Positions 8,043 through 16,870 of a DNA stretch of 42,979 nt are shown one piece after another. The DNA comes from Parcubacteria group bacterium GW2011_GWA2_40_14 (GTDB lineage: Bacteria > Patescibacteriota > Minisyncoccia > Phycocordibacterales > DATDWN01), in the NCBI GenBank assembly GCA_000996025.1, contig LBYF01000002.1, forward strand, positions 1-42,979, in the 5' to 3' direction. The position numbers and the translations under genes are program-made. Every line of letters starts with the position of its first letter. Position 1 is the first letter of the stretch. The notes below the pieces were generated by a model. The model had not been told where the DNA came from, ran no database searches, and saw only the letters and a program-made list of their open reading frames with translations.

Positions 8043-8990
8043 ATGCTGTTGAAACAAAATATGGTCGATATACTGAAAAAAATAGGACCGAAAGAGTTTG
8101 GGAACATGCTAGGAAGCAAGATTTCAAATTTTGTGGCAAAAAAAATCATAGAAGCAAAACTGGTTTATTCTCCCATAAACAGTAAAAAAAGAGACGAGGT
8201 CATTTTAAAAATAGTCTCTGTGCTTTTAGACGACTCTATCCCCTTCTCTGGGAAACATCGCTTTGACCAGTGGGAAAAAGGTTGGAAGGAAAATTTTGAT
8301 CTCTACTCAAAAACCAAAGATGACAAAGGTCTTGTGCCAAAATATTATGGCAAATACGATATTGTCAGAGTAAATGGGGACTTCGTTAAAGCAGTCTCGT
8401 CAAATTTTGAGGCAAATATGATAAGTATTATCGTCTACTTCGCAGTAGATAAATACTTAAAAAATGTTGAAAATATATTTGAATTCGGCTGTGGTCCTGG
8501 GCATAACCTTATAAAAATACGACAAATAAATCCAAAAGCCGACATATGGGGTTTGGACTGGGTAGCTTCATCACAAGAAACAGTAAAACAAATAGCTCTA
8601 AAACACGGGGATAAAAAAATGTTTGCAAAACAGTTTGATTATTTTAATCCTGACTTTAAATTTAAATTGTCTCCAAAATCCGGAATACTGACTATGGCCA
8701 GCTTAGAGCAGACGGATGATAATTACAAAAAATTCATTGATTATATATTAAAAAATAGACCTAAAATAGTGGTCAATATTGAGCCAATGGCGGAGACCTT
8801 AGACTCAACTCATCTACCGGATTATCTTTCCATAGAATATTTCAAAAAAAGAAAGTATTTGAATGGTTATGTTGATTATCTAAAAGAACTGGAAACAAAG
8901 GGAAGGGTGAAAATAATAAACACTCAAAGGACAAATTCTGGAAGCATGTTTGTAGACGGGCATTCATTAATTGTCTGGCGACCATTATAG
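8043..8990 (+). CDS. Class I SAM-dependent methyltransferase
   Basis: This is a predicted cytosolic methyltransferase of 315 residues. EFGCGPGHN (147-155) is motif I of the SAM-binding Rossmann fold. GLDWV and the later NIEPM region fit the following strands. The first 140 residues form an extra N-terminal domain seen in sugar-modifying methyltransferases. It may methylate a sugar in the chain or on a nucleotide sugar; the target is unknown. The clear Shine-Dalgarno sequence AAAGGAGAG (8029-8037) before the ATG at 8043 is one of the few strong ones in this locus. Confidence 0.78.
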   Translation: MLLKQNMVDILKKIGPKEFGNMLGSKISNFVAKKIIEAKLVYSPINSKKRDEVILKIVSVLLDDSIPFSGKHRFDQWEKGWKENFDLYSKTKDDKGLVPKYYGKYDIVRVNGDFVKAVSSNFEANMISIIVYFAVDKYLKNVENIFEFGCGPGHNLIKIRQINPKADIWGLDWVASSQETVKQIALKHGDKKMFAKQFDYFNPDFKFKLSPKSGILTMASLEQTDDNYKKFIDYILKNRPKIVVNIEPMAETLDSTHLPDYLSIEYFKKRKYLNGYVDYLKELETKGRVKIINTQRTNSGSMFVDGHSLIVWRPL

Positions 8991-9011
8991 AATAGTTCAT
9001 AAAGAAATATA

Positions 9012-10082
9012 ATGAAAAAAATTCTCATACAATTGTCTAGTCCTGTTTTTGCAAATAACGCTTTTTTTAATGACAAAGATGAGAATAACATGCTGGCTCC
9101 ATGGCGCGAAGTAAAGAGCCGTCTGGCTAATTTAGGATACGATTTAGTCACAGCTGATGATAATCCTGTTAAAGACTGCTCAAGAATTATCTTTATGGAC
9201 GCGGTTACACTAGGAGAAAGGCCTCCATTTGCCAAAAGATTGAAATGGCAACTTAAAAGACTGCTTGGACAAAAAGTTGATTCATTTTATCCAACGAGGC
9301 AATTATATAAAGAAGGAATAGAAGCCGGCATGAGAGATAGAATGCTTTTTATTATCTGGGAAGGTCGTTCTGTTTATGAGCAAAACTTTGTGGAATCATT
9401 ATGGAAAAAATTTGACAAAATACTGACTTGGGACGATAACCTGGTGGACCATGACAAATTTTTTAAGTATTTTTTGCCAATTCCTCCAAGAGACAAGAGA
9501 CCAGATAGCGTTCCTTTTTCCCAGAAAAAATTACTGGTTAATATGTCTATAAATAGATACTCTACTTATAAACATGAACTATATTCAATCAGAAGAAAAT
9601 CTATTAATTACTTTGAATCTGGTTACCCAAATGATTTTGATTTATACGGCCTTAGATGGGATAAAGCGGTTACTAGGTTACAGAGACTTTTTCCATTCCT
9701 TGTAAAAAAACGTAAAACGTATAGGGGTATAGCCGAAGACAAACTTGGAACCTTTTCCCGTTACAAATTCTGCCTCTGTTATGAAAACAATGGAGATGCA
9801 AATGGTTATATAACTGAAAAAATTTTTGACGCTATGAATGCTGGAACAGTTCCGATATATCTAGGAGCTCCTAACATAGAGGAATATGTAGATAGAGACA
9901 CATTTATAGACAGAAGACATTTCAAAAATGACGAAGAATTGGCAAGGTTTCTTACAAACATGAAAGAGGAAGGGTACAATAAATACATAGAGGCGGGCTT
10001 ACGCTTCATTAAAAGTGAAAGGTATGATAAATTTCTACCTGGACACTTGGCTGATTCAGTAATTAAAGCTCTGAATATATAA
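9012..10082 (+). CDS. GT10 family (alpha-1,3/4-fucosyltransferase-like) glycosyltransferase
   Basis: The C-terminal half carries the GT10 signature: YKFCLCYENN (251-260), GYITEKIFDAM (265-275), and AGTVPIYLGAPNIEEYV from 277. These form the GDP-sugar-binding lobe of alpha-1,3-fucosyltransferases. The N-terminal half (1-170) is a weakly conserved acceptor domain. There is no signal or membrane segment, as in bacterial homologues. It should transfer fucose or a similar GDP-linked 6-deoxy sugar or heptose to the glycan. No recognisable GDP-fucose synthesis genes (gmd, fcl) lie in the window, so a different GDP donor is possible. The next gene starts 4 bases after its stop. Confidence 0.88.
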   Translation: MKKILIQLSSPVFANNAFFNDKDENNMLAPWREVKSRLANLGYDLVTADDNPVKDCSRIIFMDAVTLGERPPFAKRLKWQLKRLLGQKVDSFYPTRQLYKEGIEAGMRDRMLFIIWEGRSVYEQNFVESLWKKFDKILTWDDNLVDHDKFFKYFLPIPPRDKRPDSVPFSQKKLLVNMSINRYSTYKHELYSIRRKSINYFESGYPNDFDLYGLRWDKAVTRLQRLFPFLVKKRKTYRGIAEDKLGTFSRYKFCLCYENNGDANGYITEKIFDAMNAGTVPIYLGAPNIEEYVDRDTFIDRRHFKNDEELARFLTNMKEEGYNKYIEAGLRFIKSERYDKFLPGHLADSVIKALNI

Positions 10083-10086
10083 TAAA

Positions 10087-11061
10087 ATGAGAAATATAAA
10101 CCTTAGCTATGTAATCACTACATACAATAAACTGCCATATTTAAAAAATGTATTGTCTTTACTTATAGAAAATATTAAAGAAGACGAAGAAATAGTTGTG
10201 ACGGACGGAGCTTCCACAGATGGAACTGCCGAGTATCTAAAAAAACTTTTTGATGAGGGAAAAATTCATCAGTATGTTTCTGAAAAAGATTATGGTGAAG
10301 CTCATGGCTGGAACAAAAGCTGGCTTATGGCTAAAGGAGCATTAATAAAAATTATTACAGATGATGATGCTTTTTATTATCCAGGAATACAAAAATGCAA
10401 AGAATTTATGCTCACTCACCCAGAAATAGACGCTATGGGAACAGAGGGATTATTTGCTAAAGTTGTCCATGAATCTGCATTTGTAAACTCGGGAATGTAT
10501 AGTGGAGACCATCCCAGCAAGAGGTCAGATTATACGACAGAATACACGAAATGGAGAGACACCGGAAAACCTTTTGCTTTTTGTGATTTGGGTTGGATGC
10601 TACGAAGAAGTTCTATACCTGTATTTGGTTTATGTGACCCCACATATGTCAGTTTAGACGCAGAGTTTTCCATTAGACTAACTCATGGCAAGGCAAATCT
10701 GGCTTGGTATACAGGAAAAACATGGTCTAGAATATTAAATCCTAACAGTAACAGCGTTTTGTATTATAAAAAAATTTGGCAAGACTATGAAAAACTAAAC
10801 CTCATATATCCCCATTCAAACCTAGAAGACGATCCGTCTCACAAAAAATGGTACAATTTTTTGCCAAAAAATATCAAAGTTCCACTAAAAAAACTACGCG
10901 ATAAAATATTTATAAAAAAACCCGACTCTAGAAACAGCTACACCCCAACAGACGATGACTGGAAAGCTATATTTAAACTGCGAGTAGACGAGCTAACTCA
11001 AGTTTATAATAAAGAAGCGGGTGTATTCATCTACAAGAAGAACCAACTAAATACAAAATGA
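10087..11061 (+). CDS. GT2 family glycosyltransferase
   Basis: A GT-A glycosyltransferase of 324 residues. VITTYNKLPYL (9-19) starts the nucleotide-binding domain. VVTDGASTDGT (37-47) and ITDDDAF (90-96) give the Asp residues that hold the metal and the nucleotide diphosphate. GEAHGWNKSWLMAKG matches the usual GEAxGxNxGxxxAxG pattern of WfgS/WfeV-like enzymes. No membrane segments are visible. It ends in an ATGA overlap with the carbamoyltransferase, so the two are translationally coupled and may act on the same residue (inference). Donor and acceptor are unknown. Confidence 0.87.
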   Translation: MRNINLSYVITTYNKLPYLKNVLSLLIENIKEDEEIVVTDGASTDGTAEYLKKLFDEGKIHQYVSEKDYGEAHGWNKSWLMAKGALIKIITDDDAFYYPGIQKCKEFMLTHPEIDAMGTEGLFAKVVHESAFVNSGMYSGDHPSKRSDYTTEYTKWRDTGKPFAFCDLGWMLRRSSIPVFGLCDPTYVSLDAEFSIRLTHGKANLAWYTGKTWSRILNPNSNSVLYYKKIWQDYEKLNLIYPHSNLEDDPSHKKWYNFLPKNIKVPLKKLRDKIFIKKPDSRNSYTPTDDDWKAIFKLRVDELTQVYNKEAGVFIYKKNQLNTK

Positions 11062-12917
11062 ACAACATCGACAAAACTCTTTTTATAGGAACCAAGTTTT
11101 TTGGACACGACAGCGCTTTGTTTATAGTGGAACCAGATGAAAAAAATATTTTTGGCATGTCTACAGAAAGAATGACGAGGTATAAACACGACCCTCTCTC
11201 CCCCCAAGATGTACTGGAACGCTATATTGAATACAGAAAATTAGATACTAGTAAAGTCAAGCGTATATTTGTTGGATACTCATTTACGACAGACGATTAT
11301 ACTCTACCAGAAGACTTCTACTTTTTTAATAAACATTTTAGGTCTCATTTCAACGTTTCCTTCAAAAAAGATGTTGATCTAAAACTTGTAGAATTCAAGG
11401 GCTATTTTTTAATAAAAAAGATTTATAAACTATTGAGCTCAATCCATGGAATAAAACTGGCTCTGGGACTTTTTTATAACAAAATATTTGGACAAAAAAG
11501 AAAAACTATTAGACTGCATATTCATGACATGTTAGCTAAAAAGTTTCCTAAAGCTAAAATATCTATAGAATGTTATGACCATGAGACTTGCCATGCCATA
11601 TCGTCTCATTATACATCACCATTCCAGGAGGAACTTCTATTTACATTTGACGGTTATGGAGATGGAAACTTCTCAAAAATATTTATTGCAAATAAAGAAA
11701 ATGTCAGAGAAATTGCCACATCAAAATATGAGGAAATAAACATCGGAACAACTGATGAACCGGAAATGCTAATTGGGTCAGTCGGTGTTATATATTCGTA
11801 TTTTACTGGTCTATTGGGTTTTATACAAACTGCTGATGAAGGCAAGGTGGAAGCATTGGCAGCGTATGGAACACCAATCCATAATCTGCTAAATGATATG
11901 GTATCATTATTCTCCATTAACAAAAATAATGGTCTAGAAATAGACCCAAAAAAAGCCGCTATTATACTAAAAAATGACCGTATAAAAAAGATTGTGTCAG
12001 AAAATAAAAAAGAAGATATTGCAGCCAGCGTTCAAAAATTTCTAGAAATCGTCACTAAAAAATACCTCTTGCATATAAAAAACATCGCCCCTTTTAAGGC
12101 GATGTCCTTATCTGGAGGAATTGCCGCAAATGTCATAAACAACCTGGGGATTTTTGAAGAAATAACAGAAAATATTCATGTTATCCCAGCGATGGCTGAT
12201 GATGGTTCTGCTCAAGGCGCCGCTATTATAGCCCTTCTAGACAATGGCTACACATACAACAGTTTATATTGGATGAGAGACCTTATTATGCCCTATTATG
12301 GTACATCCTATACAACTGATGAAATTAAATCTTCCTTTGATTCGCATAAAAAGGAGATTTCTTATGAATTTTTAGGAGAAATTTGGCCAGAAAAAGTCGG
12401 TGAACTTATAGCTCAAGAAAAGATTGGGGCTATTTTCCATGGAAAAATGGAGTGGGGCCCTCGTGCTCTCGGTAATCGCAGTATTTTAGCAAGTCCATTG
12501 AAAATTGATTTTCGAGACAGAATAAACAAAGAGATAAAGCGCAGACCAGCATTTCAACCTTTTTGTCCTTCTATACTAGAAGAGGAACGAGAAAGACTGT
12601 TCGACAAGTCATACGAAAACAAACATATGACATGCGCTTTCCATATGAAAAAAGAATTCGCCGAGCAACTTCAAAGCGCAGTGCATATAGACGGCACTGC
12701 CAGAGCCCAATTTGTAGAAGAGAAAGATAATCCACAATATTATCGCATACTGAAAAAAGTTAAAGAATTGACAGGATTTGGTGTTATAATTAACACATCT
12801 TTCAATAAACACGGTAGAACTATCGTAGAATCCCCTAATGACGCGATAAGAGACTTCATAGACACAGATATGGATTATTTAGTGATAGAAGGATTCCTCG
12901 TCAACCGAAAGAAATAA
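11058..12917 (+). CDS. NodU/CmcH-type O-carbamoyltransferase 1
   Basis: This would transfer a carbamoyl group from carbamoyl phosphate, via carbamoyl-adenylate, to a sugar hydroxyl. Family marks are GHDSAL near the N-terminus, YDHETCHAISSHYTS and LSGGIAANV in the Kae1-like half. MEWGPRALGNRSIL, FQPFCPSIL and INTSFNKHGRTIV lie in the C-terminal YrdC-like half. Its 619 residues are within the family range. A second member lies at 38360-40069 and differs in length and sequence, so two positions may be carbamoylated. It is coupled to the upstream GT2 by ATGA. Confidence 0.9.
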   Translation: MNNIDKTLFIGTKFFGHDSALFIVEPDEKNIFGMSTERMTRYKHDPLSPQDVLERYIEYRKLDTSKVKRIFVGYSFTTDDYTLPEDFYFFNKHFRSHFNVSFKKDVDLKLVEFKGYFLIKKIYKLLSSIHGIKLALGLFYNKIFGQKRKTIRLHIHDMLAKKFPKAKISIECYDHETCHAISSHYTSPFQEELLFTFDGYGDGNFSKIFIANKENVREIATSKYEEINIGTTDEPEMLIGSVGVIYSYFTGLLGFIQTADEGKVEALAAYGTPIHNLLNDMVSLFSINKNNGLEIDPKKAAIILKNDRIKKIVSENKKEDIAASVQKFLEIVTKKYLLHIKNIAPFKAMSLSGGIAANVINNLGIFEEITENIHVIPAMADDGSAQGAAIIALLDNGYTYNSLYWMRDLIMPYYGTSYTTDEIKSSFDSHKKEISYEFLGEIWPEKVGELIAQEKIGAIFHGKMEWGPRALGNRSILASPLKIDFRDRINKEIKRRPAFQPFCPSILEEERERLFDKSYENKHMTCAFHMKKEFAEQLQSAVHIDGTARAQFVEEKDNPQYYRILKKVKELTGFGVIINTSFNKHGRTIVESPNDAIRDFIDTDMDYLVIEGFLVNRKK

Positions 12918-12937
12918 AAGAATTATAATAAGACAAT

Positions 12938-13702
12938 ATGCTAATTAAAGATTATACGAAAAAAATTACGCCGAAATTTTTACATAAATCATTGACAAAA
13001 ATTTACTTCTATTATATATTTTTAAAAGACTTTAGTGCTTTTAAAAAAGCCTCTCAAAGGAGCTCACGATTTAATCTGTTATGGAGAGATCGTTTTCCTA
13101 GAGCCTTTGATAAAACGCCTACAACAAACTTTGACACCCACTATATATATCATCCTGCTTGGGCAGTTAGAATTGTCAAGAAAATAAATCCGGAAGTCCA
13201 CGTGGATATTTCATCTACTTTATCTTTTTCTGGAATGTTATCGGCCTTTATTCCTGTAAAATTTTATGATTATAGGCCGGTAAATCTAAGACTTCCAAAT
13301 CTGACTACGGAGAAAGCTGACTTGCAGAATCTTCCATTCAAAGACTCCAGTATTAAATCACTTTCATGTATGCACGCTGTCGAACATATAGGCCTAGGAA
13401 GATACGGAGACCAAATAAATCCAGATGGGGATCTGAAAGCCATTTCTGAACTAAAAAGAGTTCTGGCTCATGGGGGAAATCTTTTATTTGTAGTCCCAAT
13501 CGGTAAACCGAAAATCATGTTTAATGCACACAAAATATATTCGTACGAGCAAATAATAAGTTACTTTTCTGATTTGAATCTGAAGGAATTTTCTCTTATT
13601 TTAGATGGCGCGCAAAACGCTGGTATAATATACAACGCAACTAAAGAATTAAGTGATAACCAAAAATATGGTTGTGGTTGTTTTTGGTTTGTAAAAAAAT
13701 AA
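12938..13702 (+). CDS. DUF268-family methyltransferase-like protein
   Basis: The 254-residue protein resembles the DUF268 family. That family has a degenerate methyltransferase-like fold and is common in polysaccharide loci. Visible are HVDISSTLSFSGML in place of the usual glycine-rich SAM loop, DYRPVNL after the second strand, ADLQNLPFKDSSI and CMHAVEHIGLGRYGD (motif-4-like), then GGNLLFVVPIG. The usual GxGxG is absent, so SAM binding is uncertain. It probably acts in glycan modification, judged only by neighbours. Downstream lies the GIY-YIG element. Confidence 0.72.
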   Translation: MLIKDYTKKITPKFLHKSLTKIYFYYIFLKDFSAFKKASQRSSRFNLLWRDRFPRAFDKTPTTNFDTHYIYHPAWAVRIVKKINPEVHVDISSTLSFSGMLSAFIPVKFYDYRPVNLRLPNLTTEKADLQNLPFKDSSIKSLSCMHAVEHIGLGRYGDQINPDGDLKAISELKRVLAHGGNLLFVVPIGKPKIMFNAHKIYSYEQIISYFSDLNLKEFSLILDGAQNAGIIYNATKELSDNQKYGCGCFWFVKK

Positions 13703-13709
13703 AACATGA

Positions 13710-13730
13710 CCCTGTAGTGAAATTTTAGCT
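13710..13730. repeat. Left terminal inverted repeat of the GIY-YIG element
   Basis: The repeat begins CCCTGTAGTGA and ends TTTTAGCT, just before the GIY-YIG ORF. It pairs with the right copy at 14006-14026; by hand alignment, 18 of 21 positions are complementary. The same outer 11 bases recur at 25667-25677 in a short element with no ORF. Confidence 0.85.
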
Positions 13731-13735
13731 CGATT

Positions 13736-14011
13736 ATGTTCTACACTTATGTTTTAAAAAGTAATAGTGGTGAGTTGTACATAGGATATACTCATGACCT
13801 AAAGCGTAGATTTGTAGAACATAATCAAGGGTTAAATCTTTCGACTAAAAAATACAAACCATGGGTAATTATTTATTACGAATGTTGTCTTAACCAAAGT
13901 GATGCTAAGCGAAGAGAAAGATATCTTAAAACCACACAAGGTGGTAGATTATTGAAGAGACGATTAAAAGATTATTTTTATAAAGAAAGGTCGAAAGATT
14001 TAACAAGCTAA
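13736..14011 (+). CDS. Small GIY-YIG endonuclease-like protein (UPF0213/YhbQ type)
   Basis: This is a 91-residue single-domain protein of the GIY-YIG nuclease fold. YVL (5-7) and YIG (15-17) are the name-giving motifs; R25 and H29 in LKRRFVEH and E61 in RRERYLK fit the catalytic Arg, His and Glu. It has no additional DNA-binding domain. It is out of keeping with the surrounding sugar genes and sits between terminal inverted repeats, with its TAA stop inside the right repeat. The likely role is mobility or maintenance of that element, or a DNA-repair-like nuclease (inference). The start is the ATG six bases after the left repeat. Confidence 0.88.
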   Translation: MFYTYVLKSNSGELYIGYTHDLKRRFVEHNQGLNLSTKKYKPWVIIYYECCLNQSDAKRRERYLKTTQGGRLLKRRLKDYFYKERSKDLTS

Positions 14012-14026
14012 AATTCTACTACCGGG
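14006..14026. repeat. Right terminal inverted repeat of the GIY-YIG element
   Basis: The repeat begins AGCTAAAATT and ends CTACTACCGGG. Its first bases include the stop codon of the GIY-YIG ORF (14009-14011), and the GT11 gene starts on the very next base (14027). Its outer 12 bases, TCTACTACCGGG, recur exactly at 25685-25696. Confidence 0.85.
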
Positions 14027-14878
14027 ATGATAATCATTAAATTGATGGGTGGACTTGGTAATCAAATGTTTCAATACGCCTTGGGACGCAATTTGTCTTT
14101 GATACACAACACTCCTTTTAAAGTAGACTATTCGTATTTAAAAGTACCGAACCAAAGCCAGAGGACTTTGAGAGTGGGCAACTATAGAACAATATTAGAA
14201 GAAGTTACGGATAAAGAAATTGCTTCTTATACATCTACTTTTCAAAAGATTCTAGATAAAATACGCTCAAATAAAAAAATGATTGTAGAAAAATCAAATA
14301 TTTTTGACCCGAACATTTTACTCCAAAATGACGGATATTTTTATGGATATTGGAATGACGAGAAATACTTCGAAGCAAACGAGAAAATAATAAGGGATGA
14401 TTTTAAGCTTAAAGCACCTTTTGGAAAAAGTGCAGAAGCGATTTTAGAAAGAATAAATGTTCTATCAAATTCAACTAGTATACATATTCGTCGTGGAGAC
14501 TATGTTTCTATCAAAAAAATTGCTGATACGCATGGAACTCTTCCATTCTCATATTATGAAAATGCTATAGATAAAATTAAAGACAAATTTCCCGATGTTA
14601 CATTCTTCGTTTTTTCTGATGATATTGAATGGGCAAAGAAAAATTTTCCAAGAAAATATTCAATTATTTTTGTCTCAAATCCTCTTATACCAGATTACGA
14701 AGAACTCATGCTAATGAGTCTCTGCAAACACAACATCACTGCAAATAGCACATTTAGTTGGTGGGCAGCATGGTTAAATGCAAATCCAAATAAGATTGTT
14801 GTTGCGCCAAAAAAATGGTTTGTTGATGAAACCAAATATAATGATGATTTAATCCCGGAAAATTGGATAAAACTATAA
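14027..14878 (+). CDS. GT11 family (alpha-1,2-fucosyltransferase-like) glycosyltransferase
   Basis: This is a 283-residue GT-B enzyme of family GT11. MGGLGNQMFQYA (7-18) is the N-terminal family signature, HIRRGDY (153-159) is the conserved GDP-sugar-binding motif, and NSTFSWWAAWL (240-250) closes the active site. It should transfer fucose or a related GDP-linked sugar in alpha-1,2 linkage. It accompanies the GT10 enzyme, but no GDP-fucose synthesis genes are seen here. The ATG directly abuts the GIY-YIG repeat; an insertion there would have replaced any original ribosome-binding site. The next gene starts one base after its stop. Confidence 0.93.
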   Translation: MIIIKLMGGLGNQMFQYALGRNLSLIHNTPFKVDYSYLKVPNQSQRTLRVGNYRTILEEVTDKEIASYTSTFQKILDKIRSNKKMIVEKSNIFDPNILLQNDGYFYGYWNDEKYFEANEKIIRDDFKLKAPFGKSAEAILERINVLSNSTSIHIRRGDYVSIKKIADTHGTLPFSYYENAIDKIKDKFPDVTFFVFSDDIEWAKKNFPRKYSIIFVSNPLIPDYEELMLMSLCKHNITANSTFSWWAAWLNANPNKIVVAPKKWFVDETKYNDDLIPENWIKL

Positions 14879-14879
14879 T

Positions 14880-15926
14880 ATGAATATTGAAAAACCTATA
14901 GTGACAGTGGTCATGGCAGTTTACAACAATGAGAAATACATCCAAACAGCAATTGATAGTATTTTGGGTCAAACTCTAAAGAATCTTGAGCTGATTATTA
15001 TCTATGATTTATCAAGTGACAGAACAAAGGAAATTGTCAGTGGATATAATGATTCTCGTATTATATTTATAGAAAATAAGGAAAGACTTGGTCCTGTGTC
15101 CTCGCGTAACATTGGACTAAAGCGAGCTAGAGGAATTTATATAGCTATTATGGATGGAGATGATATCAGTCTTCCAAAGAGACTGCAAAATCAAGTGGGG
15201 TATATGGAAAGAAATAAAGACATAGCAATTTCTGGAACTTGGTCAAAAACATTTGGAGCAAAACATAACTATATTACTAGACACCACACAGACCCAGACC
15301 AGATTAAAGCTAACCTGCTTTTCCGAACTTCTCTTACTCATTCTTCTATTATTATGAGAAGAGAATTTATGAACAAGCATAATATTACATATACTGAAAA
15401 CCAAATTCCTCCTTTTCCTGAAGACCTAGATCTCTACTCTAGGGTATCTCGTATCGGAAAACTTGGTAATATAAATAAGGTCTTACTGCTCTATAGAAAA
15501 CACCAAGAGCAATCTTCCAAAGAAAATGTGGGCATTCAAATAGAGCACGCAAGGCGAATTTTGGCTTATCAATTAAATAATCTTGGTATTATCCCAACTG
15601 AAAAAGATATAGACACACTTATTTCTTTCAAAAGATATCTTTTTTTGGACGATTCCAACTTTTTTGGTGAACTTGAATTGTTATTTGATAAAATTATAAA
15701 TGCCAATAAAAAAAGCAATACCTACAAAGAAAAAGCTTTAAAAAAAGTATGTGGTGAAGTTTGGCTTGAGACAGCTATTGCATATTCCATAAATAACGAA
15801 AATGCATGGAAAACATTTTGCAATGGTGCTCCTGGGCGGTGGATCAAACTTTCACCGCGAAATGTGGCTAAAATTTTAAAGCTTCTGTTTAAAACTATTG
15901 TACTTATATTTAAAAATAATATCTAA
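14880..15926 (+). CDS. GT2 family glycosyltransferase with extended C-terminus
   Basis: A 348-residue GT-A enzyme. VVMAVYNNEKYI (10-21) and DLSSDRT (43-49) begin the donor site, and MDGDD (91-95) is the DxD-type metal site. FPEDLDLYSRV gives the catalytic ED region and LLLYRKH a late family motif. The C-terminal 120 residues are alpha-helical and unassigned. The protein at 26685-27713 is a paralogue with the same C-terminal extension (compare KIINANKKSNTYKEKAL with KIIKANVRTNVYAKESL). Its 3' end overlaps the convergent epimerase gene by 4 bases. Specificity is unknown. Confidence 0.87.
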   Translation: MNIEKPIVTVVMAVYNNEKYIQTAIDSILGQTLKNLELIIIYDLSSDRTKEIVSGYNDSRIIFIENKERLGPVSSRNIGLKRARGIYIAIMDGDDISLPKRLQNQVGYMERNKDIAISGTWSKTFGAKHNYITRHHTDPDQIKANLLFRTSLTHSSIIMRREFMNKHNITYTENQIPPFPEDLDLYSRVSRIGKLGNINKVLLLYRKHQEQSSKENVGIQIEHARRILAYQLNNLGIIPTEKDIDTLISFKRYLFLDDSNFFGELELLFDKIINANKKSNTYKEKALKKVCGEVWLETAIAYSINNENAWKTFCNGAPGRWIKLSPRNVAKILKLLFKTIVLIFKNNI

Positions 15927-16870
15927 CCGAAAAGCTTGGGATTCTTTTGTAAATAAGCCACTGTCTTTCGTATACCATCCTTAATACTAAACTGGGGCTT
16001 CCAACCCAAATGTCGCAGTTTTTTGTTATCCAGATGGACAAAGTTGTTATCCCCCTTCCAACCACGATTACCTCCTTTGTACTTTTTCTTGATGATAATA
16101 TCGGCAGAACTCAAAATTGTATCTACTATTTCATCTATAGTCAAAACGCCATCATGACCAATGTTGAAAATATTTACTTCTCCCTTTTTAACTTTGTCTA
16201 TAACCATAAAGATGCCTCGTATGGCATCTCCGATATATACTGAAGACTTCTTTGGTGTTCCGTCAGAAAAAAGCGGGAGAACTGTTGCGCCATTCTTTAT
16301 TTTCTTGAGCACATCAAAAATTATTCCGTGAGTATATCTTTCACCTATAAATGAAGCGAATCGGAAAATGTAGGCATTCCAACCATAGTAGCTGGCATAG
16401 GAGCGTATATAGCCCTCCGCAGCTGCCTTTGTGGCTCCATATAACGACGTAGGTTCAAATGGATAGGATTCAGGGGTCGGATGTACCTTAGCGTCTCCGT
16501 ATACTGATGATGTAGAGGCAAATGCTATGTTTTTAACATTATTCTTTTTCATTGCCTCTAAGACTGACTGGGTAGCTTCAAGATTCTGCATATGGTCAAC
16601 GTCATGATTGAGAAAACCTGCTTTAGTATCAGCATGAGCTGCAAAATGAAAAACAAAATCTACTCCACTCATGGCTTTAGATAATTTTCTAGTATTAAGC
16701 ACATCTCCCTTAACTAAACTAAATTTTTTATTTTTTAAGTTATGTTCAATAAAAAGCTTCTTACCCGTTGAAAAGTTATCATAGACAATAACCGAGTGGC
16801 CACGTTTTAAGACATAGTCAGCTATATGAGAACCTATGAACCCTGCCCCACCAGTGACTAAATATTTCAT
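15923..16870 (-). CDS. NAD-dependent nucleotide-sugar 4-epimerase (GalE-like SDR)
   Basis: A 315-residue extended SDR. TGGAGFIGSH (6-15) binds NAD, STSSVYG (119-125) holds the active-site Ser/Thr, and YGATK (144-148) is YxxxK. Its overall shape is that of UDP-glucose/UDP-GlcNAc 4-epimerases. It is the last gene of a five-gene minus-strand operon starting at 20754, coupled to the upstream oxidoreductase by an ATGA overlap. It could epimerise the product of the upstream unusual dehydrogenase (inference), or make UDP-Gal/GalNAc. Confidence 0.87.
   Translation of the reverse strand: MKYLVTGGAGFIGSHIADYVLKRGHSVIVYDNFSTGKKLFIEHNLKNKKFSLVKGDVLNTRKLSKAMSGVDFVFHFAAHADTKAGFLNHDVDHMQNLEATQSVLEAMKKNNVKNIAFASTSSVYGDAKVHPTPESYPFEPTSLYGATKAAAEGYIRSYASYYGWNAYIFRFASFIGERYTHGIIFDVLKKIKNGATVLPLFSDGTPKKSSVYIGDAIRGIFMVIDKVKKGEVNIFNIGHDGVLTIDEIVDTILSSADIIIKKKYKGGNRGWKGDNNFVHLDNKKLRHLGWKPQFSIKDGIRKTVAYLQKNPKLFG

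Noticed and set aside
13736-14011. The GIY-YIG ORF as a homing endonuclease in a group I intron.
   Set aside because: It sits between two intact genes rather than splitting one, and I see no group I core; the surrounding repeats are short terminal inverted repeats.
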